From G965207345 sp965207345 (GTDB taxonomy: Bacteria > Pseudomonadota > Gammaproteobacteria > PS1 > Pseudothioglobaceae), in NCBI GenBank assembly GCA_965207345.1, contig OZ242280.1:372001-436000 (forward strand): a stretch of 64,000 nt of DNA, in the 5' to 3' direction. Both the position numbers and the translations under genes were made by a program. Shown piece by piece: positions 36,618-46,019 of the stretch. The stretch's first letter is position 1; every line of letters starts with the position of its first letter. Under the pieces are notes generated by a model that saw only the letters and a program-made list of their open reading frames with translations, was not told the origin of the DNA and made no database searches.

Positions 36618-37545
36618 TATCAAGCAATACATCAGCAATGCGTATATGATAGATTTTATCTAATTCTCTAATACCAGTTGGGCTGGTAACATTAATTTCA
36701 CTAATATAGTCGCCAATAATATCTAGTCCGACAAAAATAAGTCCATTTTGAGTTAGAGTAGACGCAACTTGTGCACATAAATATTTATCGCGCGCGCTTA
36801 ATTTTTGCCCCACACCAATTGCACCCGCTGCTAAATTGCCCTTAAAACTCCCCGCTTTTGGTATGCGAGCGAGTGCATAAGGTATCGGTTTACCATCAAT
36901 GATTAAAATACGTTTATCACCGCGCGCGATTGCTGTTAAATAGCGCTGAGCCATAATAGGTGTTGTGCCAAAATGCGTTAATTCACCCAAAATATCCACT
37001 ATGTGCTTTTTATCATCATCAATTGATAATTTAAAAATATTTTCACCACCCATTTCATCTAGCGGCTTAACAATAGCAGTTTTTTGTTCTTTGATAAACG
37101 TTATTAAGTGTTCTATATTGCTTGATACAAGAGTATTAGTAATACAATCTGGGAAGCGCATAATAGCTAATTTTTCATTAAAATCTCTCAGAGCACGCGG
37201 CTTATTGACAACCAGCACACCTTTTTGTTCTAAATACTCAAGCAAATAAGTGGCGTAGATATAATTCATATTAAAGGGAGGATTTTTGCGCATTAAAATA
37301 ACGTCAACATTGGCTAAATTTAATATTTCCTGCCCAATAATCTTGACAAAATTATCTGCTTTATCAAAGACTTCAACTTTAAATACCTTAGCGGTTATAC
37401 CTTGTTTATCAGCGTGCATTTGCTGGCTGTCAAAACAAAATAATTGATAACTTCGTTTGTGTGCAGAAAGCATCATCGCGAAAGAAGAATCTTTAGCAGG
37501 ATTTATGCGCCTTACATCATCCATTAAAAAAGCAATTTTAAGCAT
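36571..37545 (-). CDS. gshB: Glutathione synthetase
   Basis: Adds glycine to gamma-glutamylcysteine. The 324-residue ATP-grasp protein starts KIAFLMDDVRRINPAKDSSFAMML, typical of GshB. VLMRKNPPFNMNYIYATYLLE, the ATP-grasp VKPLDEMGGENIF and the C-terminal FVGLDIIGDYISEINVTSPTGIREL follow. Its 3' end overlaps crcB on the other strand. A tRNA promoter lies 60 bp upstream, facing away from it. Confidence 0.95.
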   Translation of the reverse strand: MLKIAFLMDDVRRINPAKDSSFAMMLSAHKRSYQLFCFDSQQMHADKQGITAKVFKVEVFDKADNFVKIIGQEILNLANVDVILMRKNPPFNMNYIYATYLLEYLEQKGVLVVNKPRALRDFNEKLAIMRFPDCITNTLVSSNIEHLITFIKEQKTAIVKPLDEMGGENIFKLSIDDDKKHIVDILGELTHFGTTPIMAQRYLTAIARGDKRILIIDGKPIPYALARIPKAGSFKGNLAAGAIGVGQKLSARDKYLCAQVASTLTQNGLIFVGLDIIGDYISEINVTSPTGIRELDKIYHIRIADVLLDTIENRLSNNVLTSSH

Positions 37546-37607
37546 AGTTCTGGAATTTTATCAGCATTTTATAAGACCGACAATGATATAAAAGTAGCTA
37601 TTAAGAC

Positions 37608-37636
37608 TTGAGTTTTAAGCTGTTTTATAGTATATT
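37608..37636 (+). promoter_or_regulatory. Sigma-70 promoter of the initiator tRNA gene
   Basis: TTGAGT (37608-37613) and TATATT (37631-37636) are separated by exactly 17 bp, matching the consensus at 4 and 5 of 6 positions. The expected start is near 37643, about 5 bp before the mature tRNA. Confidence 0.65.
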
Positions 37637-37647
37637 TTAAGCTTTGT

Positions 37648-37724
<77 letters not shown>

Positions 37725-38170
37725 GTTTGCAGTTTGCACTTTAAAGAGTTTGCAATGTTTTGCATGGTTTGTGTTGTATGTCGTGATTAGAATGTTTGAC
37801 AATAATTAAGATTGTCTTTATGCATTTGGTGGGTTAGCGTATTTTAAAAGCAAAAGGATAAAAAATATTAATGTGGTCAGTGGTTCTATTTGTTAACTAG
37901 CTTATGTATCACGAGCTATGGCTCAAACGGTAAAACCTGGCGCTAGTGTCTTTCATGTGCTCAATTACAAAATGAATATTCTGATATGTAGCGCTGCTTT
38001 ATGAGCGAGGCAAAGGGTGAAAAAGGGTTAAAATAAAGCCTTGATAGTCACAAACTGGAAGAGTATATTTTTGTCATTTGCGACAAATAAATATAACTAT
38101 CTAGATGATGTGTCTGATTAAATAAAAAATATCATATTTTTAAGATTACTTTATATCCACAGCATTCAAT
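37725..38170. other. Noncoding stretch between tRNA-fMet and rimP
   Basis: About 450 bp without a supported gene. GTTTGCA occurs three times just after the tRNA (37724-37755). A small stem TTTGTC/GACAAA is at 38070-38087. A 30-codon frame beginning ATGGCTCAAACGG near 37917 has no convincing start signals. In E. coli the tRNA is co-transcribed with the following genes; here the long gap and the promoter and terminator near 38180 suggest at least partial separation. Confidence 0.5.
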
Positions 38171-38176
38171 TTTGCG

Positions 38177-38182
38177 TATAAT
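38177..38182 (+). promoter_or_regulatory. -10 element before rimP
   Basis: Perfect TATAAT within TTGCGTATAATACGCC, with no strong -35. Transcription would begin near 38190, directly at the terminator hairpin described next, 92 bp before the rimP start codon. Confidence 0.45.
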
Positions 38183-38192
38183 ACGCCTCTAT

Positions 38193-38218
38193 ACCCCCTT
38201 TTTTTCGGGGGTTTTTTA
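38193..38218 (+). terminator. Intrinsic terminator hairpin in front of rimP
   Basis: ACCCCC (38193-38198) pairs with GGGGGT (38207-38212) across an 8-base T-rich loop, followed by a run of T. This is a classic rho-independent terminator by shape. It could end transcripts from the tRNA side or attenuate a transcript starting just upstream. Confidence 0.7.
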
Positions 38219-38273
38219 TTGTATACTAAATTTTTTTATCCAATATCTTCTAATGAGTGTATATTAAGCAGAT

Positions 38274-38741
38274 ATGAATAGATTAAATGAGCAAGTAGGT
38301 ACATTAATCACACCTGTTTTAGCTGATATGGGTTATGAATTATTGGGCATTCAGTATATTAATACCAAAAAAAGTATTTTGCGTATTTATATTGATTCCC
38401 TTGATGCAAGTAGGGGTGTTAGTTTGGCAGACTGCGAAAAGACAAGCCATCAAGTAAGTGCTATTTTAGATGTTGAACCCTTATTTTCAGATGCTTGTTT
38501 TTTAGAGGTATCTTCGCCCGGTATAGAAAGGCCGCTCTTTACTCTAGAGCATTATGCACGTTTTTTGGGTAGTAAAGTGCGCATGAAATTGTTTAAACCA
38601 TATGAGGGAAGACGCAAATTCAAAGGCGATATTAAAAGTGTTGATAAAAAGAAAGCACATATTGAATTAATAACAACATCAGGCACAGTTATTTTACCAA
38701 TTGATATGGTGGAAAAATCAAATTTAGTAGTATATTTTTAA
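38274..38741 (+). CDS. rimP: Ribosome maturation factor RimP
   Basis: Needed for 30S subunit maturation. The 155 residues show the RimP N-terminal domain, ending in SDACFLEVSSPGIERPLF near 72-90. The C-terminal SH3-like beta domain has GSKVRMKLFKP and IDMVEKSNLVVYF. It heads the conserved rimP-nusA-infB-rbfA order, 10 bp before nusA. Confidence 0.94.
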   Translation: MNRLNEQVGTLITPVLADMGYELLGIQYINTKKSILRIYIDSLDASRGVSLADCEKTSHQVSAILDVEPLFSDACFLEVSSPGIERPLFTLEHYARFLGSKVRMKLFKPYEGRRKFKGDIKSVDKKKAHIELITTSGTVILPIDMVEKSNLVVYF

Positions 38742-38751
38742 GGAAGAGTAC

Positions 38752-40242
38752 ATGCAAAATAAAGAATTATGTTTGAGAGTTGAAGCTATTGCTAATGAGA
38801 AAAGAATCAGCCAAGATGAAGTATTTTCTGCCCTGGAAGAAGCTCTTGCTACTGCTTGCGAAAAAGAGAAGTGCACCAAACAAATCGTGCGTGTGCATAT
38901 TGATAAAGAAACAGGTAACTTTGATACTTTCAGGCGTTGGCTTGTAGTTGAAGATGGCGTAGAAATTGTTGATACAGAAGAATTTAACCCCGAGTGTCAT
39001 ATTGAAAAAAATAAGGCAGGAGATATTGAGGCTGGCGATTTTTATGAAGAGCAAATTGAGCCAGTGAAATTTGGGCGCGTTGCCGCACAAATTGCAAAAC
39101 AAGTTATCATACAAAAAGTAGGAGAAGCAGAGCGTGCTAAAACGATTACTGAGTATGAAAGCCGTGTTAGCGAGATGATAAATGTTACAGTCAGGCGTGT
39201 TGATCGTGGTAATATTTATGTTGATTTAGGTAGTGTTGAAGGTGTGATTAAAAGAGAAAATAGTATTGGCAACGAATTGGTGCACAAGGGTGATCGTCTA
39301 AAAGCGTGTGTTGAAGAGGTGAAAATGATGCCAAGAGGTGTGCAAGTGCAATTTAGCCGCACTACAAATGAAATGATGGCAAAATTATTCACCATAGAAG
39401 TTCCTGAAATAGCAGAGGGTATTATTGAAATTATGGGCGTAGCAAGAGATCCTGGATTACGAGCTAAGTTAGCTATTCGCACGAAAGATAGGCGTATTGA
39501 CCCAATTGGCTCTTGCATTGGTATGCGTGGTTCGCGCGTGCAGGCGGTGTCTAACGAACTAAATGGTGAGCATATTGATGTGATTTTATACCACCCTGAT
39601 CCTGCTCAATTTGTTATCAATGCTATCGCACCTGCAACAGTTGTATCTATCGTAATAGATGAAGAAGAAAAATCGATGGATGTTGCTATAGAAGATGAGC
39701 AATTAGCGCTTGCTATTGGGCGTAATGGGCAAAATGTGCGTCTTGCCTCTCAACTCACAGGTTGGCGTCTTAATGTAATATCTCATAGTCAGTCGCTAGA
39801 AAAGAAACAACAAGATCTTAAGGTGCTAGAAACTGCGTTAGCAGAAAAATTAAATATTGATGCAGATATTGCCGCCACTTTAGTTTCTGAAGGCTTTTTA
39901 AGTATTGATGATGTGCATTTAACAGAATTAGAAGTGTTAGAAAAAATTGAGGGCTTTAATGCTGAAGTTGCTGGTGAATTAAAGGATCGCGCCCAAGATA
40001 TTCTCTTATCTCAGGCATTAGATAATGATGAATTGAGAGGAGAATTGTTGCATATTATAGGGGTAGATGAAGAATTAGCCAATATGCTTATTGCTGATAA
40101 AATAACAACTCAAGAGGGTTTAGCGGAACTTTCTATTGATGAGCTTATTGAAATAAAAGAGATGGATAGAGTGCGTGCTTCAGAAATTATTATGGCAGCC
40201 AGAGCGCCTTGGTTTGAAGAGAAGAATTCGCATAAAATTTAA
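38752..40242 (+). CDS. nusA: Transcription termination/antitermination protein NusA
   Basis: Binds RNA polymerase and influences pausing and termination. Domains in order: NusA N-terminal (1-130), S1 (about 140-200, GNIYVDLGSVEGVI), two KH domains (GMRGSRVQAVSNELNGE and IGRNGQNVRLASQLTGW), then two acidic C-terminal repeats (about 355-490) as in gammaproteobacteria. The 496 residues match E. coli (495). AAGGAAGAG gives a good RBS. Eight bp separate it from infB. Confidence 0.97.
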   Translation: MQNKELCLRVEAIANEKRISQDEVFSALEEALATACEKEKCTKQIVRVHIDKETGNFDTFRRWLVVEDGVEIVDTEEFNPECHIEKNKAGDIEAGDFYEEQIEPVKFGRVAAQIAKQVIIQKVGEAERAKTITEYESRVSEMINVTVRRVDRGNIYVDLGSVEGVIKRENSIGNELVHKGDRLKACVEEVKMMPRGVQVQFSRTTNEMMAKLFTIEVPEIAEGIIEIMGVARDPGLRAKLAIRTKDRRIDPIGSCIGMRGSRVQAVSNELNGEHIDVILYHPDPAQFVINAIAPATVVSIVIDEEEKSMDVAIEDEQLALAIGRNGQNVRLASQLTGWRLNVISHSQSLEKKQQDLKVLETALAEKLNIDADIAATLVSEGFLSIDDVHLTELEVLEKIEGFNAEVAGELKDRAQDILLSQALDNDELRGELLHIIGVDEELANMLIADKITTQEGLAELSIDELIEIKEMDRVRASEIIMAARAPWFEEKNSHKI

Positions 40243-40250
40243 AAATTAAT

Positions 40251-42671
40251 ATGATAGATATTACCGTAGAGCAATTGTCTGAAACTTATAAGCTAAGTGT
40301 AGATAAACTCCTAGAGCAGTTAAAGGATGCTGGCATTAAAGGTAGGTCTGCTCAGTCAGTCTTGTCCAAAGAAGAAAAAAGCAAACTCGTAGAATATATT
40401 AGGAGCAAACGTAAAGACAGTAGCAAAATATCAGTGCCAACAAAGCGCTTGCAACTTGTGAGGGGCAAAATCACAAAAAAATCAGATGTTGCTATTGAAA
40501 TCAAGCATAAAAAAATAACTTCTGAGAAAAAGCTTGTGCGTACTCAAGTGAATAGTGCATTATTAAAATCACACCAAGAATCCATTACAAAAAGCCGTAA
40601 TGAGGAACAAAAAATATTAGCGCAAGATGCACAAAGGCAGATGTTAATGCGCGCACAACAAACTAAAGAAAAAGAGGTTGAAGGACCAGAAATAACTAAA
40701 AAACCTAATGTTAAGCATACCAAAGAAAAGCCCGGCAAAACAGTAGTGCCTCTTCAAAAATATACATATCAAGTAAAAGATGTTAAAAGCAACAAACAAC
40801 AACACGAATCGGAGCTATTCACGCGTAAATTAAAGAAAAGAGATAAAACGCGTCTAGCACAAAAATTAAGGGAAGAACAAGCTAAAAAGCATGCCTTTGT
40901 TAAACCAGTTAATCCAATTACTTATCAAGTAAAGATACCCAAGAGCATTCAAATTACAGCACTTGCCCAACAGATGAATGTGAAAGCAGGAGAAGTGCTT
41001 AAGCAAATGATGTCTATGGGTGTAATCGCAATGATTAATGATGTAGTTGATCAAGATACTGCCGTGCTAGTAGTTGAAGAAATGGGACATACACCAGTCA
41101 CTATGAGCGATGATAGCGTTGAAGATATTGTTTTATCAGAGGATGAAGTAGATGCTGAGCAGTTACCGCGCCCACCAGTTGTAACGATGATGGGGCATGT
41201 TGATCACGGTAAGACTTCTTTACTGGATTATATTCGTAAATCTAAAATTGTTAAAAGTGAGTCAGGTGGCATTACCCAGCATATTGGTGCTTATAAAATT
41301 AATACAAAAGCTGGCAGCATTACCTTCTTAGATACACCGGGCCATGCAATATTCACTCAGATGCGCTCACGTGGTGCAAATACAACAGATATTGTTATTT
41401 TAGTGGTTGCTGCTGATGATGGTGTAATGCCAGAAACAATTGATTCAATCAAGCACGCGAAAGCTGCACATGTACCAATTATTGTTGCTATTAACAAAAT
41501 GGACAAAGAGGATGCGCGTCCTGATAAAGTCAAACAAGTTTTGGCAACACACGATGTTGTGTCTGATGACTGGGGCGGCGATGTGATGATGGTGGAAGTT
41601 TCAGCGCACACAGGTTTAGGTATTAGCGCGTTGCTAGAGGCGATTATATTACAAGCTGAAATTTTAGAGTTAGTTGCGGTTGTTAAAGCGCAAGCAAAAG
41701 GTGTTGTGCTTGAAGCAAAATTAGATAAAGGACGTGGCAAAGTAACCACAATACTTGTAAAGTCAGGCACATTAAATAAAGGCGATATGATTGTTGCTGG
41801 TTTAGAATATGGGCGTATTAAACAACTAATTGATGATCAAGGAGAAAATATATCATCAGCAACGTCTGCTATGCCGGTTGAAATGTTAGGTTTGTCGGGT
41901 ATTCCCTTAGCGGGAGATGAATTTATAGTATTAGAAAATGAGCGCAAGGCAAAAGAAATTGTTGATTCAAGACGCATTAAAAGTAGAGAATCTAAATTAC
42001 AAAAACAACATCTTGTCAAAATGGATACTATGATAGCGCAGATGGAACAAGACAAAACACAAACCCTAAATATTTTAATTAAAGCCGATGCACGCGGTTC
42101 TGTGCAAGCCTTAGTAGGAGCAATAGAATCGCTCTCAACTGATGAGATATCGGTGGAGATTATAGCTTCAGGTGTTGGTGCAATCAATGATTCTGATGTT
42201 AGTTTTGCTGGTGCTAGTAAGGCAAAAGTGTTTGGATTTAATGTTCGCGCCGATGCTGTGGCTAAAAAAAGTGCAGAGCGCGATAATGTTGAAATTCATT
42301 ATTACAGCGTTGTATACCACTTGATTGATGATGTAAAGGCGATGATGTCAGGTTTATTAGCACCTGAGTTTAGCGAAGAAATTGTTGGACTTGCTGAGGT
42401 TAAGGAGGTATTTAAGTCTAAAAAAATGGGGGGTATTGCTGGTTGTATTGTGCTTGAAGGTAGCATGAAGCATACTAACCCGATTCGCGTTTTGCGCGAA
42501 AATATTGTTATTTATGAGGGTGAATTAGAATCTCTTAGACGTTTTAAAGAAGAAGTGGTGGAAGTTGTTTCAGGCACAGAATGTGGCATTGGTGTTAAAA
42601 ATTATAATGATGTGCGTATAGGCGATCATATTGAGGTATTTAAGCGTATTGAAAAGATACGCGCTTTGTAA
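40251..42671 (+). CDS. infB: Translation initiation factor IF-2
   Basis: GTPase that places fMet-tRNA on the ribosome, fitting the initiator tRNA upstream. An N-terminal IF2 domain (1-52) is followed by a lysine-rich charged linker (about 60-220) and a second N-domain. The G domain has G1 GHVDHGKTS near 319, G2 GGITQHIGAY, G3 DTPGH and G4 NKMDKE, and domains II-IV complete it. The 806 residues are shorter than the E. coli long form (890), mostly in the linker. A 9 bp stem-loop lies just downstream. Confidence 0.97.
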   Translation: MIDITVEQLSETYKLSVDKLLEQLKDAGIKGRSAQSVLSKEEKSKLVEYIRSKRKDSSKISVPTKRLQLVRGKITKKSDVAIEIKHKKITSEKKLVRTQVNSALLKSHQESITKSRNEEQKILAQDAQRQMLMRAQQTKEKEVEGPEITKKPNVKHTKEKPGKTVVPLQKYTYQVKDVKSNKQQHESELFTRKLKKRDKTRLAQKLREEQAKKHAFVKPVNPITYQVKIPKSIQITALAQQMNVKAGEVLKQMMSMGVIAMINDVVDQDTAVLVVEEMGHTPVTMSDDSVEDIVLSEDEVDAEQLPRPPVVTMMGHVDHGKTSLLDYIRKSKIVKSESGGITQHIGAYKINTKAGSITFLDTPGHAIFTQMRSRGANTTDIVILVVAADDGVMPETIDSIKHAKAAHVPIIVAINKMDKEDARPDKVKQVLATHDVVSDDWGGDVMMVEVSAHTGLGISALLEAIILQAEILELVAVVKAQAKGVVLEAKLDKGRGKVTTILVKSGTLNKGDMIVAGLEYGRIKQLIDDQGENISSATSAMPVEMLGLSGIPLAGDEFIVLENERKAKEIVDSRRIKSRESKLQKQHLVKMDTMIAQMEQDKTQTLNILIKADARGSVQALVGAIESLSTDEISVEIIASGVGAINDSDVSFAGASKAKVFGFNVRADAVAKKSAERDNVEIHYYSVVYHLIDDVKAMMSGLLAPEFSEEIVGLAEVKEVFKSKKMGGIAGCIVLEGSMKHTNPIRVLRENIVIYEGELESLRRFKEEVVEVVSGTECGIGVKNYNDVRIGDHIEVFKRIEKIRAL

Positions 42672-42687
42672 AAAAATTTTACAAATA

Positions 42688-42710
42688 ATACATTATGCAA
42701 AATAATGTAT
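42688..42710 (+). other. Stem-loop between infB and rbfA
   Basis: ATACATTAT (42688-42696) pairs with ATAATGTAT (42702-42710) across 5 bases. The stem has almost no G-C pairs and no T-run follows, so it is more likely a processing or stabilising element than a terminator. Confidence 0.4.
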
Positions 42711-42750
42711 GAGTAAAGCGATTTAATAAAAATTATATGAAATACACAAA

Positions 42751-43113
42751 TTGAGTTTTAATCTAAATACAAGGCCATCTTACCGCTTGCTACGCATTAA
42801 TACACTTATAAAATGCGAGTTGATTAAATTGTTAGCCTATGGAAGTAGCGATCCAAAATTAAAATTAGTTAAGATTACTGAAGTTTTAGTAAACAGAGAT
42901 TTGAGTGTGGCAAAAGTTTTTTTTAATTTAGATGATGATAATGCGCGTACGCAAATGACAAGTCGTTTGACTAGAGCAAAAAAATTTTTTAGAAGACAAC
43001 TTACATATCACACAAAATTAAGACGTACGCCCGCTTTGGTTTTTATATACGACACAACGCCAAAAATCGCAGAGCGTATGGACAAATTGCTCAAAAAATT
43101 AAAGACGCATTAA
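42751..43113 (+). CDS. rbfA: Ribosome-binding factor A
   Basis: Cold-shock factor acting on 30S maturation. The 120 residues carry the RbfA KH-like fold: RINTLIKCELIKLL at 15-28, VKITEVLVNRDLSVAKVFFNL near 41-61, and the end RRTPALVFIYDTTPKIAERMDKLLKKL. No ATG lies in a suitable place, and TTG at 42751 is the only start that keeps the family N-terminus, so a TTG start is likely. It follows infB in the usual order. Confidence 0.91.
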   Translation: MSFNLNTRPSYRLLRINTLIKCELIKLLAYGSSDPKLKLVKITEVLVNRDLSVAKVFFNLDDDNARTQMTSRLTRAKKFFRRQLTYHTKLRRTPALVFIYDTTPKIAERMDKLLKKLKTH

Positions 43114-43193
43114 AAATACATGCAGTGACATAAAACATTTTAGAATTGCATTTTTGCTCCAATATTAAAATAAAATTGAAAATAAAATAAAAA

Positions 43194-44387
43194 ATGACAA
43201 AAGCACAGATGCATGCACAATTAACACTAATTAAGCGTGGTATTGATGAGATTTTGCCTTTGGAGTTGCTCAAGGAAAAATTAAAACGGAAAAGAAAATT
43301 ACGTGTTAAAGCAGGCTTTGATCCTAGTGCGCCAGATTTGCATCTTGGGCATACGGTACTTATTAATAAACTCAAAGAGTTTCAAGATTTAGGACACGAA
43401 GTAATTTTTGTAATTGGTGATTTCACAGCAATAATTGGTGACCCAACTGGCAAAAATATTATGCGCAAATCGCTTACAACAAAGGAGATAATCCATAATG
43501 CTAAAACCTATGAAGCACAAGTTTTTAAAATCTTAGATAAAAATAAAACTACAGTTGTCTTTAACTCACAGTGGATGAAGAAAGTATCAGCAACAGATAT
43601 GATTCGCTTAGCGGGTGAGATGACGGTAGCGCGTATGCTTGAACGGGATGATTTTAGTAAACGTTATAAAAATAACCAGCCCATTGGTATCCATGAATTT
43701 TTATATCCACTAGCTCAAGCCTATGACTCAGTAATATTAAATGCGGATATTGAACTTGGTGGCAGTGATCAAAAATTTAATTTACTCGTTGGGCGTGAGC
43801 TACAAAAAAATAGAGGGCTTGAACCGCAAGTTATCTTAACAATGCCTATTTTAGAGGGCTTAAATGGCATTGAAAAAATGTCTAAATCGCTAGAAAACTA
43901 TATTGCTATTGATGATACGCCCCATAATATGTTCGGCAAAATAATGTCTATTTCAGATACTTTGATGTGGCGCTATTTAGAATTATTGAGCTTTAGGACA
44001 CTTAAAACAATAAGCGCCTGGCGTTCTGAGGTAACGGCAGGTAAAAATCCTAAAGACATTAAAATTATTTTAGCGAAAGAAATAGTACAACGTTTTCATC
44101 CACAAGTTGAAATAGATAATATTGAGGAAGAGTTTTTCAATCAATTTAAAAGGCATATTATTCCTGATAATATACCAACATTTAAACTAACAGCAGGCAT
44201 TAAACTTGCAAATGCACTAAAAGAGGTACAATTAGTCAGTAGCACCTCAGAAGGTTTAAGAATGATTAAAGCAGGCGCGGTTAGAATACGTGGTAACAAG
44301 ACAGACAACAAAGATTTTGTGCTCAAAAAAGGTGAGGCGGTATATCAAGTAGGAAAGCGCAGATTTGCTAAAATTATCGTTTTATAA
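43194..44387 (+). CDS. tyrS: Tyrosyl-tRNA synthetase
   Basis: Class I aminoacyl-tRNA synthetase charging tRNA-Tyr. The HIGH-type motif is DLHLGHTV near 50, [14 protein letters not shown] follows near 80, the tyrosine-binding [10 protein letters not shown] near 180, and KMSKS ([11 protein letters not shown]) near 230. The C-terminal S4 RNA-binding domain (about 335-397) includes [16 protein letters not shown]. The 397 residues fit the subclass common in beta- and gammaproteobacteria. Confidence 0.96.
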   Translation: MTKAQMHAQLTLIKRGIDEILPLELLKEKLKRKRKLRVKAGFDPSAPDLHLGHTVLINKLKEFQDLGHEVIFVIGDFTAIIGDPTGKNIMRKSLTTKEIIHNAKTYEAQVFKILDKNKTTVVFNSQWMKKVSATDMIRLAGEMTVARMLERDDFSKRYKNNQPIGIHEFLYPLAQAYDSVILNADIELGGSDQKFNLLVGRELQKNRGLEPQVILTMPILEGLNGIEKMSKSLENYIAIDDTPHNMFGKIMSISDTLMWRYLELLSFRTLKTISAWRSEVTAGKNPKDIKIILAKEIVQRFHPQVEIDNIEEEFFNQFKRHIIPDNIPTFKLTAGIKLANALKEVQLVSSTSEGLRMIKAGAVRIRGNKTDNKDFVLKKGEAVYQVGKRRFAKIIVL

Positions 44388-44482
44388 TCAAGGCTTGTCA
44401 TTGAAAAATATGCATCAAACCATTACCTATTTTGTAAGTCAATTATTAAAGAAATCTATGAGAGTAATTAAAAGAATAAGGG

Positions 44483-45818
44483 ATGAAAAAAATATTATTA
44501 CTCCTAACTTTATTTCTTAGTTTCACTGCTACTGCTACTGAGGATATTCAGTTATTAGAAAAATCTTGTGCTGATGGTAATGGTAATGATTGCTTTCATC
44601 TTGGATTTTTATATGAAAAAGGTCAAGGAACTCAGCAAAGCTATATTAAAGCAAAAGAATATTATGAGAAAGCTTGTATATTAGAAGATGCTAGAGGTTG
44701 TTATAATCTTGGGGGTTTATATGCTAACGGTCAAGGAACTCAGCAAAGTTACTTTAAAGCAAAAGAATATTATGAGAAGGCTTGTGCTATTAGAAGATGC
44801 TGAAGGTTGTTTTAATCTTGGGGTTTTATATCAAAAAGGTCAAGGAGTTGGGCAAAATTATTTTAAAGCAAAAGAATATTATGAAAAAGCTTGTGCTTTA
44901 GAAGGTGCTAAAGGTTGTTTTAACCTTGGGGGTTTATATGGTATCGGTCTAGGAGTTGGGCAAAACTATATTAAAGCAAAAGAATATTGGGAAAAAGCTT
45001 GCGCTTTAGAAGGTGCTGAAGGTTGTTATAATCTTGGGTTTTTATATGCACAAGGTCAAGGAGTGAAGCAAAGCTATATTAAAGCAAAAGAATATTGGGA
45101 AAAATCTTGTGCTTTAGGAGATGCTACTGGTTGTTTTAATCTTGGGGGTTTATATGGTATCGGTCAAGGAGTTGGGCAAAACTATATTAAAGCAAAAGAA
45201 TATTTGAGAAGGCTTGTGCTTTAGAAGGTGCTGAAGGTTGTTTTAATCTTGGGGATTTGTATGCAGAAGGTCAAGGAGTGAAACAAAATTATTTTAAAGC
45301 AAAAGAATATTATGAGAAGGCTTGTGCTTTAGAACTGGCTCAAGGTTGTTTTAATCTTGGGGGTTTGTACGATATTGGTCAAGGAATAAAACAAAATAAA
45401 ACCAAAGCAAAAGAATATTATGAGAAAGCTTGTGCTTTAGAAAATGCTGGAGGTTGTAATAATCTTGGGGGTTTATATGGTAAAGGTCAAGGAGTGAAGC
45501 AAAGCTATATTAAAGCAAAAGAATACTTTGAGAAAGCTTGTGCTTTAGAGAATGCTGACGGTTGTTATAATTTTGGGCTTTTATATGATAACGGTCAAGG
45601 AGTGAAACAAAATTATATTAAAGCAAAAGAATATTATGAGAAAGCTTGTGCTTTAGAAAGTGCTAGAGGTTGCTCTAATCTTGGGTTTTTATATCATAAA
45701 GGTCAAGGAGTGAAGCAAAATTATATTAAAGCAAAAGAATTACTATGCTAAAGCCTGTGATTTAAAATTGCAGTTAGGTTGTAATAACTATAAAAAACTT
45801 AATGAAGCAAGGTTTTAA
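44483..45818 (+). pseudogene. Secreted Sel1/Hcp-like repeat protein, broken by three frameshifts
   Basis: A signal peptide (MKKILLLLTLFLSFTATA) is followed by about eleven 36-residue Sel1-like repeats and a short C-terminal cap (GCNNYKKLNEARF). Each repeat has GCFNLGGLY and KAKEYYEKACALE, and the cysteines KAC...GC are spaced by seven residues, as in the disulfide-locked Helicobacter Hcp proteins. The frame breaks near 44788 (extra base in GCTATTAGAA), near 45205 (missing base in GAATATTTGAGAAG) and near 45730 (extra T in GAATTACTATGC). The first two compensate exactly: frames at 44483 and 45257 agree. It would be periplasmic or exported; host or partner binding is a guess. Sequencing error remains possible. 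Confidence 0.8.
44540..45770 (+). repeat. 108 bp tandem repeat array encoding Sel1/Hcp units
   Basis: About eleven units of 108 bp with the shared core AAAGCAAAAGAATATTATGA and AATCTTGGGGGTTTATATG. The units are so alike that unequal recombination or slippage between them is likely. The repeat period equals the 36-residue Sel1 unit, so this is a coding repeat and not a CRISPR or satellite. Confidence 0.88.
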
Positions 45819-46019
45819 CTATAAAAGTAACAGTGTTATTATTTTAAAAATTTTGCAATAAAGCATGGCTTAACTCTAAAAAATAATTAGGGAATATGCC
45901 AATAATAATAATTAACAGCGTATTAATAATGTAAGCCTTAATTTAATTTGTAAAATTTGATTTTAAACTAAGAAAAAATACTGCGAATAGGTAATGGCTT
46001 GAGTATTCTTATCTACCTT

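Noticed and set aside
37725..38170. Possible second tRNA or 4.5S/6S RNA after tRNA-fMet
   Set aside because: No cloverleaf or recognisable conserved RNA core could be found by eye.
44540..45770. Regular 108 bp repeats as a possible satellite
   Set aside because: They encode 36-residue Sel1/Hcp units following a signal peptide, so they are coding repeats.
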